From assembly GCF_000346465.2 (NCBI RefSeq), contig NC_034012.1, positions 21,549,169 to 21,613,168 on the forward strand: DNA of 64,000 nt. The letters run 5' to 3'. This document shows, in pieces, positions 35,126 to 49,228 of this stretch (positions are counted from its first letter, which is position 1; each line of letters opens with the position of its first letter). The notes beneath the pieces were generated by a model. The model was not told the DNA's origin and made no database searches. It saw only the letters and a list, made by a program, of their open reading frames with translations. This DNA comes from Prunus persica. Taxonomy: Eukaryota; Streptophyta; Magnoliopsida; Rosales; Rosaceae. Position numbers and translations under genes: made by a program.

Positions 35126-36085
35126 GGAAAGGAAATATTGTATTAGTATCAATAATATCGGAAAATATCGATGTCGATAATTTCTCACTTCAGCAACATT
35201 TGGCTAAAATATCGCTAAACTATCGATCATATCGATAGTATCAAGATGATTAAGATAATGAGAAATTTTAAAAGTTATTTACACCAACACCCTCTGAGAT
35301 TTTTTGTGTTTTCACAAAAGCCCCCTCATGTCTCAAAAATTACATGAACACCTCTTGAAGTTTCAGTTTGTTTTCACAAAACCCTTTTTCGTTGATTGTT
35401 TGTCCAAAAATTATTGATTTCATTGAAAAAAAAAAACTTGTGCAAATGACAAAATTAACCTCAATGAAGTATATGCAATCTAATCTCAAATGCCAACTTT
35501 GTCATTTGGAGATTTTTTTTGTATAAAATCATCAATCTTTGGATGAAAAATTAATGAAAAGAAGTTTTGTGAAAACAATTTAAAACATCCAAGGGTGTTC
35601 TTAGAATTTCTAAAACCTCAAGAAGTTCTGTGAAAAAGCCGAAAACCTCAAGGGATGTTAATATAAATAACTCAAATTTGAACTTTATAGGAATTCTATG
35701 CAGTACTAAGTCACTTATGTATTTTACCATGGAATGTATATGATGTAAAATATTGCAGTAAATCATTATAAATTAATTATTATGGTGTGTTTAATCTTCT
35801 TTCATTAATTACAACATATTTTCTACACTAGTGTTTATCAACTTGTTATATAATCAACTTAAATCAAATAAACCCATCATGCAATGCATTTCCTTCAATT
35901 TTTTTTGTGATAAAATAATAGATAATTGACTAAATAAACAACCTCCAAAGTTTCAAGAAAAATTTTCAAGTCTTTCTTACACTTTCGGTAGTTTTTATTC
36001 AATTTTTATCGATATCAATAATTTCCCGATATTTCCATTGAAATTTCGGTATTTTTGGACCATCTCCGAAACCATCTACCTTACT
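35126..36085 (+). mobile_element. CGATAT-rich repeat element, copy 2, with a nested MITE-like insert
   Basis: The left end has AATATCGGAAAATATCGATG and the right end CCGATATTTCCATTG; the right half matches copy 1. The insert at about 35273-35671 has inverted ends (GTTATTTACACCAACACCCT and the complement of AGGGATGTTAATATAAATAA) and alternate CTTCAAG/CACAAAA words, absent from copy 1. No clean target duplication is visible. Confidence 0.55.
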
Positions 36086-36385
36086 CAAGACCAAAATGTA
36101 AGTTCATTGATATCATAATCAATCACGCACCAATCATAAAATATACCGATCAATCAACATTCAAAGGTGTTACAGTTGAAATCAACCTCCAAATTCAAAC
36201 GTGGGAGGTCATCAATTACACTCAAAACAAAAAGGCAAATAAAAAAATGCCTTGATGTTGTAAAGGGAAAGGAAAAATAAAGATGCACGCGCCTATACGA
36301 ACAACTAGACAATGCCACATTCTACTATTACAAACTTATAATACAAGGGAAAACTCAATAATTACATTTACTGAAAGAAAGGTAT

Positions 36386-39300
36386 TTATGGGGCTCCGTT
36401 AGTTTCTAAGGGAGCTCTGTCGTCCGGCCCAGCTAGCATGATCTGCCATATTATGTATTTCTTATCAGCAATCTCTTCATATAGCAAAACAAGGGACCAA
36501 GAAAGAGCAAGGAGAAGCAGGAATTTAAAACTAACAATGAATAGTATATATGAACGATAAAATTATACATACATTACAATCGAAAGCAAATCTCCGGGCA
36601 AGCATGATGGCCGCATTCCTCTCTCGTTCTGATTCAAATGCCAATACAAAGGAAAGTCCTTGTTTTGCTTGCCAAAACAATGCCTGAGCTGCAGCATTCC
36701 CACCTCCTCTAACTCCACATAGCTATAGGACACCAACAAACAACATCATAGACATGGTTTAAAATCACTGAAACAAAAATAAAGGAAAACAACTAACACT
36801 ATAATACAAAAATCATTGTTGCCCATTGGGAAGCTGTTTCTATTTTGGTTTCAATTGCATTGACAACTAAATAATTGCTACTAGAAGTACATTTCACTTT
36901 ATGCATCTCAGATGTGGTGCATTTAGAATGAAATGCAACAGAAAACCTACGGGAAGAAAGAGTACTTGGACAGGATAATGCCACATCATTTTGGTCACCA
37001 AAATTCACTGTTTTACTGTTTCTTTAACAATTAATTATTTTCTATATATGAACAGGCTTTTGCCTCAAGTAATTAGCAGGATGATCAGGCAATTGGATAG
37101 ATCCACATTCGTATATTACTAACACGTACATAAACTAATAAAATTATCTAATACCTGCATCGAAGTAGAAAAGTATTCTTTAGCAATTGTTGTTTTTCCC
37201 TTGCAAAGTTTAATCCTCATCTTTCCAACATGAAATACATGAATAGATTCTGAGGGATGATTGACCCCATTCATTTGGGTAATAACTACCTGGAAAGTAT
37301 TAAAAAAACGTCAAACAGGCAATGGGTGATTTAAGGCTGGAAAATAACACTTCTCTTTCCCTTTTTTTTTTTCAGCCACAGTACTATAAGAATAAATGAG
37401 ATAATTGAAATATCATTACAGAAATCAAGAAAGAGGGGTAAAACCCAAGCTCGATGGACAGCCATGGGGACGCCAAACTTTCTTTCATAAGCTAATCCTA
37501 CTTTAAGATTTATACATTTAGTTATTGATCTCCACAAAAACTCAATACGGACAGAGCAGAGCACACGAACTTAATAAGTAGTCAGTCCATACACGATCTA
37601 TGGAAAAGTTCTTAGGAAACTGACAAAAGGATCATCCTAATAATTTTGAAAAGCAATATCATTCGTAATTCAACCATAAAACATAAATTTTGTCACACAC
37701 AAAGGCTGAAAAAGTAATAAGGTATGCAAACCAAGAATTGTGGAAAAGATTTGGGTATTCATACATTGAACTCAATATCATGCTTCCGCACAAGTGCCTC
37801 CACATAGCTTCCCAAACCAGCAGCTGATTATAACAACGAAATCAGCCCTTTTTGCAATTATTATTTTTATAAATCACAAAAGGACAAAAATGTTGACAGA
37901 TTTGAACAACTGAAATAAATGTCATCACAATGTATTAGTAATTTAAATTTCAAACTTGATGTAAGAAGAGAATCAGTTATCTAAACCAGACCAGGATCAA
38001 TGGGACCAGCGGTTGTCAACGTTAGCCACTGGCCTTCCAAAATAATATCGGCTTGCAAGATTCGCCCAACATCGAAAGGCTCTGGGGCATAAACTGATTT
38101 TATAGCACCTGTGGTAGGGATAGTAGAATGAGAAATGAATACAGATATGTCTTGAAAATATAATAATCTCAACTATGGTATTCTAAGCCTTGCATATGTA
38201 AACTCATGGGCCACCCATTGCTCCAACTTTAGCAAGGTTTCAAGAGCAAGCAATTCATCCACTTGCTATGCACAATTTGGGCACATGTGCTACAAGCCAC
38301 CCAATATAATTAATGCAAATGTGTGGCATAGTCCAGCAACACGCAAATGGGATGTGTTGAAAATGTAAGTATCTCATGTAGGGTATTCAGTTTCTAAGCC
38401 TTACGTATTCACAAAACCTCCTCGGCTTCTCCACCCAATATGAAAACCAACTTTGACATTAGCAGAAAGGGAGAGAAAAAAAAAAAAGAAAGAAAAAAAA
38501 GGGAAAGACAAAATCTAATCTTGATGGATGTGGTATCTGAATCCACAGCTTTCTGCATTCAGTTGGATATCATAGAACAACAAACTTTACTCAATCTAAC
38601 ACCTTCAACAGAGCTGTACAAACTTAGCTATAGGAATTGAGATGAAAAGAAAAAATAACTTGCGAGAAAAAAGATATCATAGTCCTCATAAACCAGTTTG
38701 CCCAATATATATAAATCCACCAATAAAACAATCAAACAAGAAGAAAGTGATTGCATAGAAACATTAAGGGTGGCATTTCAGTCCTCCCCATTCAACCAAC
38801 TATTCTTAAAGAAAAAAAGAGGATCTTGAATCCAGCCCATTCAGTCACTCTTCTTAAAAAAATAAGCGGGTCCTGGATACCCCTATCCTTTGTCCTTCTA
38901 CAACTAGAGTGGAAGGAAAAAAAAAAAATATACAATCATGAACTTCCAGAGACAGTCTCCTATTAGCACAGCTTTTAATGACACTCAGTTTAGTGCAGCA
39001 TTGCATGGTGAAGTTTGTGAATGTATCTTCGATTCTTCCGCCATAGAGAGAAATAAGCCCATGATTGCTTCACCCACTGAATCAATAATGTCAGAGTCTA
39101 GCCTCAGCTAAATTGCCATCAAGGTCAAAGCACAGAGCGTTCAACACTATATAGGCAAAGCCAAAAAACTTCACTACATGAGTGAGCTTTTAGCTAGTTA
39201 GATCCATGTTACATGGACTTGAGTATAAATATTGTTGGGTACGTGAGTGAACCAGACAATATTATCAACCACATAATAGCAAAAGATTTGCAATCCATCA

Positions 39301-42300
39301 TGTCAATTTATTTCCAATGGACGGAAATTTGAAATTAGTTAGTTGCTAGCTTGTGGTGACATAATTGGTTAGTTAGACATCTGACACAATCTGAAAGTAG
39401 GAGGCTATTCTGATTCCTAGCCCACAACGCTAGTTCCTCTACTTCATGCAAAGGAATTCATACACATATCAGACATTAAAACACAAAAAAATCCACAGCT
39501 GTAAAGCTACACACAACATATTAAAGACAACCCAGCAATTAAGTGCATGTCCGCATGCTTATGACAACATGGTTAACAGCCACTGGCATTCATTTATTAA
39601 AATTTTATTTATTTATCAAATAAACACACACGCATGAGCTCACACACTACACCAAAGGAAGTGAAGAGTAACAAAATGAGGATGATGTGACACCAGCCTA
39701 TGCATGTAACACCCAACCAATAATTATCGTGTCCTTGTTCAGAAAAATCAGAACAAGTATAGAAAACATATATATATACCTGATATAAGCTCCTTCTTGC
39801 CACCTTGAGATGATACACGATACCATTGAATCGAACACTTGGAAAGTTCTGGAGCATCATCAGAGCAAGGTTGAATTCGCAAATATGAACCTAAGGCTTC
39901 AGGGCCATCTAATTCATATAGTTGGGAATTTTGTTCCAAGCCCCTCTTACTCATTGCCAGCTGAAAGTTACAAAGTGATAGTGTTAGAATTAAAGAGTAC
40001 AAAGAGCAGGCCAATATCATACTACCCCCATCCACTGGGCCACATACACCCTCAACACTGAAAAATGAAGGAAACAAAAGGAGAAAGACCAAATACAAGT
40101 ATATACCACCAAACTCCTAATAAGACCATCATCCTTTTGCCACATCAAAACCAGCGTTTGAAGCACTATGAAATTATCTTTTATATCATGTTAAACATTC
40201 ATCTTTCATAGGAATTAACACTTGATTGCTTCCATTGTTGCCCTGGAAAAAGAAAAGCTTGCATCCAGGCCAGAATCATCCCCTTATTTAGCAAATACTT
40301 GTCAAGAGAGCCATTTCCTCATTTTATCCAGATTGGATATACTAAACTCCTCCAATACTTCATGACACACATCTAACTTGTCAAAAACATATTCCAAACG
40401 TGAAACGTCTTTTTGTGTCCAGTACTCATTTGTCGGATATGCCTATTTTCTATGAGGAAATGAGATTACCTTCTCTTCTAGGTAAATTAAATACAGATGA
40501 TCGATACAAGAATTATAGAATTTAGTTGAGTGTAGACGCTATCAATTGTGTTAAAGGCAAGGCATTTTATGTAAGTTTATTAAGAGTCTTACTTTCCTTA
40601 GTATTTACTGTATTAAAAGTCTTGTTTTATTTACCATTGATAGATTTCTATAAAGTTTTTGTGTTTTTAGAAGTCTTTCTTTTAGTTTTTCCTTAAGTGG
40701 GCCATATATGCCACAATCCTTATTTATTTCCACTGTCTATTGCCTGAGCTTTAGTCAAGATAAAACAAAATGACGCCAAGTGTCTAAGGTAAACCACAAG
40801 CCACCACTAAAACATAAAAGAAACAACTGATCTTTCTAAAGACCCAATTCATGAAAGAAACATGACATCTGACCAAAAAAATAAAAAGATAAAAGAAACA
40901 TGAAACAAACTGTTTCATTTAAAAGGAGCAATCAGGACAAATGGAAAACTTAAAGCACATAAGAAGTCTAAACCCTATATGGTGCCACAGCCTTCAGCAA
41001 ATCGCACATGCTATGCAGTGCCTCGACAGCAAAGCATACACTTACCATGACTTTTGCTAAACAATCGCACACCTAAGGCGATTGACATGCTGAGCCTCAC
41101 CATAGCTTTTCACACCATTGGACACAAATGCCAAAACAAAAAAATTTAAGGACCCCGGACAAGCTTAGTTTTAGCAGCTAGTTTTCTGCATTATATCCAG
41201 TATAAACGAAAGAAACCCATTAAGACCTGGAGGCAACTTATGGGCTTCTATAACTCCAGAAGAATAGGTATGGGTCTCAGAAAGCTTTCTGTCCTATACT
41301 TCCTAGACTACAACTTTCGCCTCATCTTATAGAAAGTAAATGGCTAAATTGTAGCAATGGTCCCTGGACTAAGACCAAACTTTACTTTTCGTTCCTCATA
41401 TTGCTAAATTGTTACGGTGGTACTTTAATTATGCCTCCACTTTCATAAATCGTCCTCTCCATCATCTCAGTCAACTTATCCGTTAAAAATGATGACGTGG
41501 CATGGACAAGTCCTACTTGGCATGGACAAAAATGTCTTCGCACAAAAGTTTTTTTAAAAATAAATCTCTCTCTCTCTCTCTCTCCATTTCCTCTCTCCCG
41601 ACCACCCCCCCAATTTCTTCTTCCCACCCATCCACCCAGATTTCTTCCCATGCCAATTTCCTTTTCCTTGTTCTTTTCGATCAAGTCGGGGTTTATCTGG
41701 AGGGTTTTGGATCTAATGCCTACTGGATGTATAGTTCAGAGGCTCTAAATTTGGATCTAATGCCTTTCCCCCCAGCCATGATCGATTTCTCATATTTCTT
41801 CACCCATATTTCTTCCCCCCCCCCCCCCCCAAAATCTATTTGATGAGATAACACACGAGATCTTGAAAGGGGAATCGAAAAGGAAACCAAACAATAAAAT
41901 AAATAAATAAATAAAAACATGGGAACAAATCTGGATTTAAATCCAAGAGACCTTAAAATCCAATTTAAAAGACAAATCTGGATTAAAATCACATGAGATG
42001 CTGTCTTTGTTCAATCCAGCACATGAAAAGACAAATATACCCTCATTTTTAACGGAAAAGTTGATTGAGATGACGGAAAGGACGGTTTCTGAAAGTGGAG
42101 GCATAATTAAAGTACCACCATAACAATTTAGCAATATGAGGGATGAAAAGTAAAGTTTGGTCTTAGTCCAGGGACCATTGTTACAATTTTGCCAAAGTAA
42201 ATTATCTTATTTGGTTTTCATTCATCAGGATTAGTGCTCACTTACAAAGATATTATTTGATTGGTTGGCTAGAAAACCAGGTTGCGTTAAAAAATTTCAC

Positions 42301-45300
42301 ATCAAGTTTTTTGGATAAGATTAATCTTGTGGGTTCTTTTAACTCGAGATTTGTTCTTAGGGTTTTTCATATTTTTTCCCACAAAGTAATTGCTACTCTG
42401 CCTAAAATCTCAAGGTTTTTAGATGCATTAAGAACTAAAAATTCAAAGAATAACAATAAATAAAAAAACTACATTTGAGCATCATACTTCCCAGCAACCT
42501 AGTTGCTGATTTCAATAAACCATAGATCCAATGCAAGGAATTCCCAGAACCAGGAAAGTACTGAGAGAATGCATATACAACAGATCCAAAAATGAAATAT
42601 AATAAAAACCAAAGCAGCATAGCAATAAACACAAAAAGGCAAAGCTTAACCTCCATGTTAACATAGATTATTGGAAAATGCATAAATGTTTGAACCCTTC
42701 AGAATTTCAGCATATTGACATATGTTATGCAACGGAGACTCATCAAACCACATCATAAAAGTTAGATATATCAAAATAGGCAAAGCATTTACAAAATGAA
42801 TAAACCTCTTTCTGAAGTCGAACAGAATTCTTAGACTTCTCTGTGAGCTGTGCCCTCAATGCTCGAAGTTCATGTTCCATGTCCATAACCTACAAATTGA
42901 TGATTAATCCATGAAGAAATTCTTATAAGTAAAAATTTATTAACAGAACCCAAAAGGGTGTAATCATGTACAAAAGTATAAAGTTAAATAAATAAAACTA
43001 AAAATAAGAAAAAAAAAACTACAGGCAAGAGTCACTAAAAAAGAATGAAAAGAGAGTAATTTTAAGTAGAAGTGGCTTTCGTTATACAAAAGAAAAGTAA
43101 TATAAAGAAAATACGTAAATTTTAGCAGTTTATTAATTCAATATTAGATATGCATAGAAGCATAAAACCAGAGAAAATATCTGCACAAAGACACAAACTT
43201 AAACTCGATCGTTGGAGGATGCAAATGAAAAGTCACTTACTGGATTTTTTTTCACAAGAAGCATAATACCTTTAAAAGAATAGAAGTTTACAAAGCAGAG
43301 ACGCACATACACCCACAAAATTAACTCAATATTTCAAGGATGCATATGATAATTCACCTCGTGAATTGGAAGAATCTAACTTGTAATTAAATTAACAACC
43401 CACACTTTTCAAACATGAGATCCTTAACCAAATTGTATAAACTTAATACAGGACATTCATAGGATATCCTGATAACATTTCTCTATTACTTAAATGAAAC
43501 AGAACACACAACACCATGAAAGTGATCCTATACTTCTAAGTCTACAGTTATAAACAAAATAAATACGAATGATCAAAAAAGTCACCTTGCTTGGCTGATG
43601 CAGCATTTTGATTCGTCTAGCCTCTTGGACCTCTTTCATTAATTCTTCCAAGTCCTAAATATCTCACAGAAATTGTACTGGTCAAAAAGATAAATTATAG
43701 ACTTGTGGACAGACATGCTAAATTAATAATGCAGTATATATTACTCATGTGTCTCAAATATAAAATAACCAAAGAGAACATGAAACGAAAATACTACTAC
43801 TGTCCAAAATTGTTATTCTAATGTCAAGAAGCGTGATAACCATTAATGAAGCATTAAATGTATTAAAATTCTGCATCCTAACAAAGGTTTTAAACATCAC
43901 CGAAACCACTGAGAATTCCGGTAAAATTACACTGCCGACGCTCTCCAGAAATTTCAGTAGCTTCAACAGAAATTCGTTGTATCAGGTCAATTTCAGTGAA
44001 ATCGGATTGGCCCATTTTGTAAACATCTTGGAACAAAAGAGACCTTATTATTGACCCACACAAAAGAAAAAGAAAAAAAAAAAAAAAAAGATCTCAGTAA
44101 CCCCCGTGTGGAAGTGTCTTCGTATCTTAGTAACCCATATGCTAAAGAAAGCGGGCAAAAGACATGGGCTGAGCATTTTGATAAAGTTTATGGGCTAAGG
44201 TTTTTTACAAACTTACAAAGAATTTTAAAGCCCACGGATCATGTCATTAGTATCCTACACATTGACAAATATAACCAATATTACTAAAGTATTCCCAACA
44301 ACTATAATCTCTGTTATCTAATAAAATTCAATTGTCAATTCAATATACAATCGATATGAAATTGCTATAAAACTTAGATAAATTGTCCCATACAAGAGAA
44401 GAGATAAATTGATTTATCTAATATAAATATGTACTTAAGTTATGAAAATAAAAATCATTAAAGTACAATATTTTTTTTTTGGACAAACGTTAAAAGTACA
44501 ATATTGTTTGCACTACAAATGCCATATATTTGGCAGAGATACACTATTTTATAATAGTTACACGGCAAATCTCTGCATTATTAATAACTATAACATCTAT
44601 AAATGTTTCATTCAAAAATTCTATGTTTTCCTTGATCCTTAACATAACATGCTTTATAAACAATGCAACACAAGTTCAAAGACCAAGGGTCAATATGGAT
44701 GCATTCCGTATATAGAACTTAACAAAGGCTGTGACAGTTGAAGCACTCTTGCTCTAGAAATTTTGCGGTCTAAAAATACGCATATAGCACACACCTGCTT
44801 CCCAGAAGCTCGCGACATTTGTTCTTGTTCCTGAAGGGCTTCTTCCACTCTCTGTACTGCTGCTCTGGCATTTTCAATTTCAGCACGAGCAAAAGCTCTT
44901 TCCTCATCGACAAGTTTTTTAGCATCTTCTGAAGCCTAAAAATGGATTAAGAGACTCAAATTGGAAAATACTCAAGTGATTAAACAAACAAATAAGAAAT
45001 GTATCAAGACCAATTTTTGTGAGGCATGTAGCAAAATTGACTGTTGATAATCTTCATCACCCAACATTATTAATGTGGATTGGTGTCTTTATGTGTAAGA
45101 GGAACCAGTGCGGTCATAGATCATGCTTTCCTATGTTTTCTCCTTTTACTTGCCGAACAATGTTTTGCACTGTTTTGGTTTTGCAAAAAGAGGAAAACAA
45201 CCAAAGAAACATTAATGAATGGGCCCTTAACATTTAAATTATATCAAATTACCTGCTTAAGAAAATTTGCTAGCTTCTTCACCTCTGCTTTTTCTTGAAT

Positions 45301-47969
45301 TAACTCCCCTTCTCTTTGAGTCAACTGAACTGCTAAAGCCTCCACCTGCAAGAAACGATCATAAATTTCTTGGTCATTATTTGTTCCTTTTGAATGTAGC
45401 AGAGCCAAAACAATTATAGGAAGGAACAATCAAGACAAAGGGGTCAAGTGAAACATTATGGAGACGACTAAACATACTTGGAAATGGAAAATGATAGTCT
45501 AATATAAGAAAACATAGGAGGAAAAGTTAAAATATCATAAGATGACAAGACTAAAGGTAACAAATCAAACAATTCATTAGTAACCTATAGCAAAATAGAA
45601 TAATATGGTTCCAAATGCAATCATTTAATCTTGGTGAATTAATTAAATGGCAGGGATTGGAATGGTAAGCATTTTTTACAGCATCCATGGACACAGGCAA
45701 AACTAAAAGGTGAGAGGGGAATTATAGCATTTTCTGTAGTATAAAATGTTGACAATATCCATTTTTCCAAGGCTTGTTAGTTTATTATATCAGTGGTTTA
45801 CACAAATAAAGGCATTAAATGCTTCTTTCAGGACTGTAAACTCCCATAAATCTTCTCTCATTCCATTTTTTTTTTTTTTTCTTTGTCTCTTTATATCTTT
45901 CTCTCCCCCTCACCAATTGGTGGTTTAATTGTACACGTTCAAATTAATTTCTCACCAGACATTTTCTCTTATACTCTTTTAGTTTTCTTTGTGAATTCTA
46001 TTTAACATATTATATATTTTGTTGCATTTCATGAAATTTATGTACCTTGTTACCCTGAAACTTCATAGATTTCTTATGTGAGTAAACTTGTTTAATTAAA
46101 GGGTGGATAGGCCTTCACATTTAGTCAATTAACATTACCCTAAATGCCTACCTAAGCATGAGCAGCCTCCTTGCACAGAATTTTGTGGAGAAACTACACC
46201 TAATTCCAATTCATTGCAACATCTAAAATGGTGCTAATCTTCACCAAATCCCTAAATTCCAACCTTTAAGAAGCTTAACCACCATCCAATGACTCAAATG
46301 CATACAAGGGAAGTCCTTTACTCTTGAGCTTTGTTAACAAACCATGGTTATCAATAACGTCCACGCCTGTACCAGTTTGGCATGTACCAATTTGAAGAAA
46401 AGATGAAGCAGGTACAAGGAAGTGTGGCCTAAAGTGGTGGATTGTGAGTCAAGATGCCTTGGCTGGATAAGCCAAGGTGGTTGAGGTGATTGGAAAACAG
46501 GGTCAAGTGCTGGTTAAATTGAATGGAAGTGTCATACAGGTAAGGTTAGTATTTCCAATAGTCAGCTTCCTTTTAAACCCATAATGACGGGGTTAAATCC
46601 AAAACATACAATCTCTAGCTATGTGGGTGCAGATCATAAACTCTCTGAATTGCAAGAAATGTAGATATAGATCATCTCTTTTGTAAATTGTAATTCACAT
46701 GAAAGAAGACAAAATTGTCAAAGATATATGTTCATATTTCATGGTTGAGTATCACATAAAACGAACTGATTAAGTCCAACCAAATATCAAATCTTTTATT
46801 TTATTTGATACAAGAATACAGACCTTGTTAGATCTCACAATGTCTCACTGCAAAAATACAATAACATTGTCCAGTAGGGGAGAAGAAATCCACCCATGAA
46901 ACAAGACAAAGAAAGAAGCTATCCTGTACTTTTGCAATAAAGAAGTCCAACCAAATAGGCAAATGCTTCAATTGGTACCACTCATAAATTTTACATGCTA
47001 TATAAAATAAACTATCAACCAGTTAACACTGAAAAGTAGAATAAGTTTACTGAAAGGAACAATAATAAGAAAATTAAAAAAAGATGCAAATGAACAACTA
47101 ACCATTGAAATGGCATCCTCTACATCATCCTTGTTTCTACCAGCCACACGTCCTTTTAATGATTCCAGTGCATCCCGAAGCTTCTTCAAAAGGACATGTT
47201 TCTCCAAAGAAGCTGCCTCCCTAAGTCTAGCCTGTATTCAATAAGTGAATACTTCAGAATTTGGTAATCATCGACTATATTTAGATGTTCATTTTCAATT
47301 CCCAAAAAGGAACAAGAGAAGCATTTTCTACAATCATAGCCTACAACTATTAAACCACAAATTCCCCAAGTTATTTAAACTGAAAACAATTTAAAAAGAG
47401 ATTCACAACTACAGTGAAATAAATATACTAAACCTTCAAACGAAACAAAACAAAAAAGAGAATAGAACCTTCTTACAACTTCTCATAATATGAAAAATTA
47501 TTCTATTCCCAGTATATTTTCTGAAAACATAGCAAGCACCAAAAATTTCCAAGATTTCCCTCAATTTCAGCCTCCAAAATGTGAGAGAAAAAACTAAAAG
47601 GTGATTGAAGCAAACCACATACTAAACTTCACTTAGAAAGCAAACTAACTTTCTAGCAAAATGCAAAAAACTTCAAAACCATTTAACCTCTTCAGACAAC
47701 TTAGCAGCAGCAGCCAACCCTTTCTCGAATTTACTGGCAAGGTCACGGACTGAAAGGCGTTTTTGCTGTTCCAACAATTGTGCTGTCTCACGTGCAACAA
47801 CTTCCTTCATTGATAGTACCTTTTGCTCATCCTTTGCCTCCACAATCTGATTGTTAGCTCCAATTTTGTAAATAGGAAATCGACTTGAGGAAAAAATTAC
47901 GTCAGCAGACACAGCCGGAACGGCATCCTTTTGCATTGTATCCCCAAAATCTCGACCCACCCTCGTCAT
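36386..47969 (-). CDS. SCAB1: Stomatal closure-related actin-binding protein (SCAB1 homologue)
   Basis: Twelve coding exons, minus strand: 47969-47688, 47231-47103, 45345-45253, 44935-44795, 43654-43586, 42889-42806, 39960-39780, 38108-37992, 37823-37765, 37289-37155, 36722-36573, 36442-36386. All junctions keep frame and give 498 aa, close to the ~496 aa of Arabidopsis SCAB1. The start MTRVGRDFGDTMQ and the end match the family. Residues 1 to about 115 are the actin-binding region, about 115-290 coiled coil (DAKKLVDEERAFARAEIE, ARRIKMLHQPSK), and about 290-498 the fused Ig-PH domain (CSIQWYRVSS, VYAPEPFDVGRILQADI, CGVRGGGNAAAQALFWQAK). SCAB proteins bundle and stabilise actin filaments, including in guard cells during stomatal closure. 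The first coding intron has an unusual GTTAAA donor. No stop or frameshift is visible. Intron 39961-42805 contains a MITE. Confidence 0.95.
41342..42193. mobile_element. Mutator-type MITE in a SCAB1 intron (9-bp target duplication)
   Basis: The ends are long inverted repeats of about 150 bp (left GGCTAAATTGTAGCAATGGT, right the complement of GGCAAAATTGTAACAATGGT), with only scattered differences. The flanks are AAAGTAAAT on both sides (41333-41341 and 42194-42202). The 9-bp duplication and long TIRs are Mutator traits. The centre has a (CT)n run and poly(C) tract and no coding sequence. Confidence 0.9.
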
Positions 47970-48890
47970 TTCTCCAAACCAATTACTGTGTCAAACACCA
48001 CAAATTATACTTTAAAATTCACAAACTGACATTGTTAAAAAGAAATCTCTAACTGAAACCAAATGTGGGTCAGAGCCCACCACTTCATTTAAGTAAACAG
48101 TTTAAACAAATTGCATTCAGTTGCTCAGAAAATTAGAAGAAGAACAAAAAAAAAAAAAACTTGTATTATTATACAAATTTCATCACTTAGAATGGTACAA
48201 TTAAAGCCAGTACAAGTTAATATCAGCTTAATTTATAAATTTTCACTCTTTCTTACAAATACCACATAAGATTGTAATTTCATTTCTCTTTTTCTCTTTA
48301 GTCTTCTCGCCTGAGTAACCAAATGGCCGACCACAAAACAAATAATACATGAAGGGCCAAAATTTTCAATTATAATAAAACGCTTAGCTGACCAAAACCC
48401 AAAACCGAAAAGCAAACATATATAAGAAATATCTATTTATAACCATAAGCATTCAACACAAGATAAAATGCAAGAGCAAATACAGAAAACAAATATTCCT
48501 GATTACCCAATACAGCAATAAGCCTGAAGAAAGATTTAGAGCAATCAAGCTGAAACCCTAGCCGTTGAATTGTTGTGCTTTTTTGGTAGTGTTAAAGAGC
48601 AATGTAGAAAAGGTGAACAATGAAGACAAAAAGGGAAACTTGGACTTACAGATGATGAAGCTGTAATAAATAATGGGAAAGAGGGTTTGAGATTCTTGGA
48701 TCAGATGCAGGTTTCGCTCCTATTTTAGTTATCCAAATTGGTAATCTAGAAAAACAGAGAGAGAGAGAGAGAGAATATATGCAATAGGATGGGCCTGGTT
48801 TCGTTGCTTTTTTGAAAAGCGAAGGAAGAAAAGAGACGGCCGTCGCCTGTCTGTATTCTTTTAGTTTCTTTTTTCCCACCTAATCATATT
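47970..48890 (-). promoter_or_regulatory. SCAB1 5' untranslated leader, leader intron and proximal promoter
   Basis: On the minus strand a GTAAGT donor sits at 48649, and an ACACAG acceptor at 47986, 16 bases before the start codon, so a leader exon above 48650 is likely joined to the first coding exon through a ~660-bp intron. The leader exon contains a CT-rich run (48755-48774, plus-strand AG), typical of plant 5' leaders. No TATA box was fixed. Leader introns often raise expression. Confidence 0.5.
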
Positions 48891-49228
48891 CAATTTTTTT
48901 AATAATCTCATCTATAATCCGGGACGTCCAAAACTCAAATTTCGATACTCTAAAAACAGTTTCATAAAGGCAAATGACACACTACTGGTTTGGACTAAAT
49001 GATTTCATAGTTTCCAGTCCTAGTTTCTTTGTAGTATGTGTGATACTAGCGCCTCTCTCAATAGGAAATGTATTTAAATAAAAATTAGTTTTATAAAAAG
49101 TTTTAATTAGTTTTTTCCACCAACATGTTGCTTCTAAAAATTTTGGACTTTGCATCAGCCAAGTTGATTAGAGCATATGTGCCTCCACTATGCACCCGAG
49201 TTCATATTCTCCTTCGTAGAATCATGTT

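Noticed and set aside
41497..41843. Ser/Pro-rich overlapping frames
   Set aside because: They arise from CT and C tracts in the MITE.
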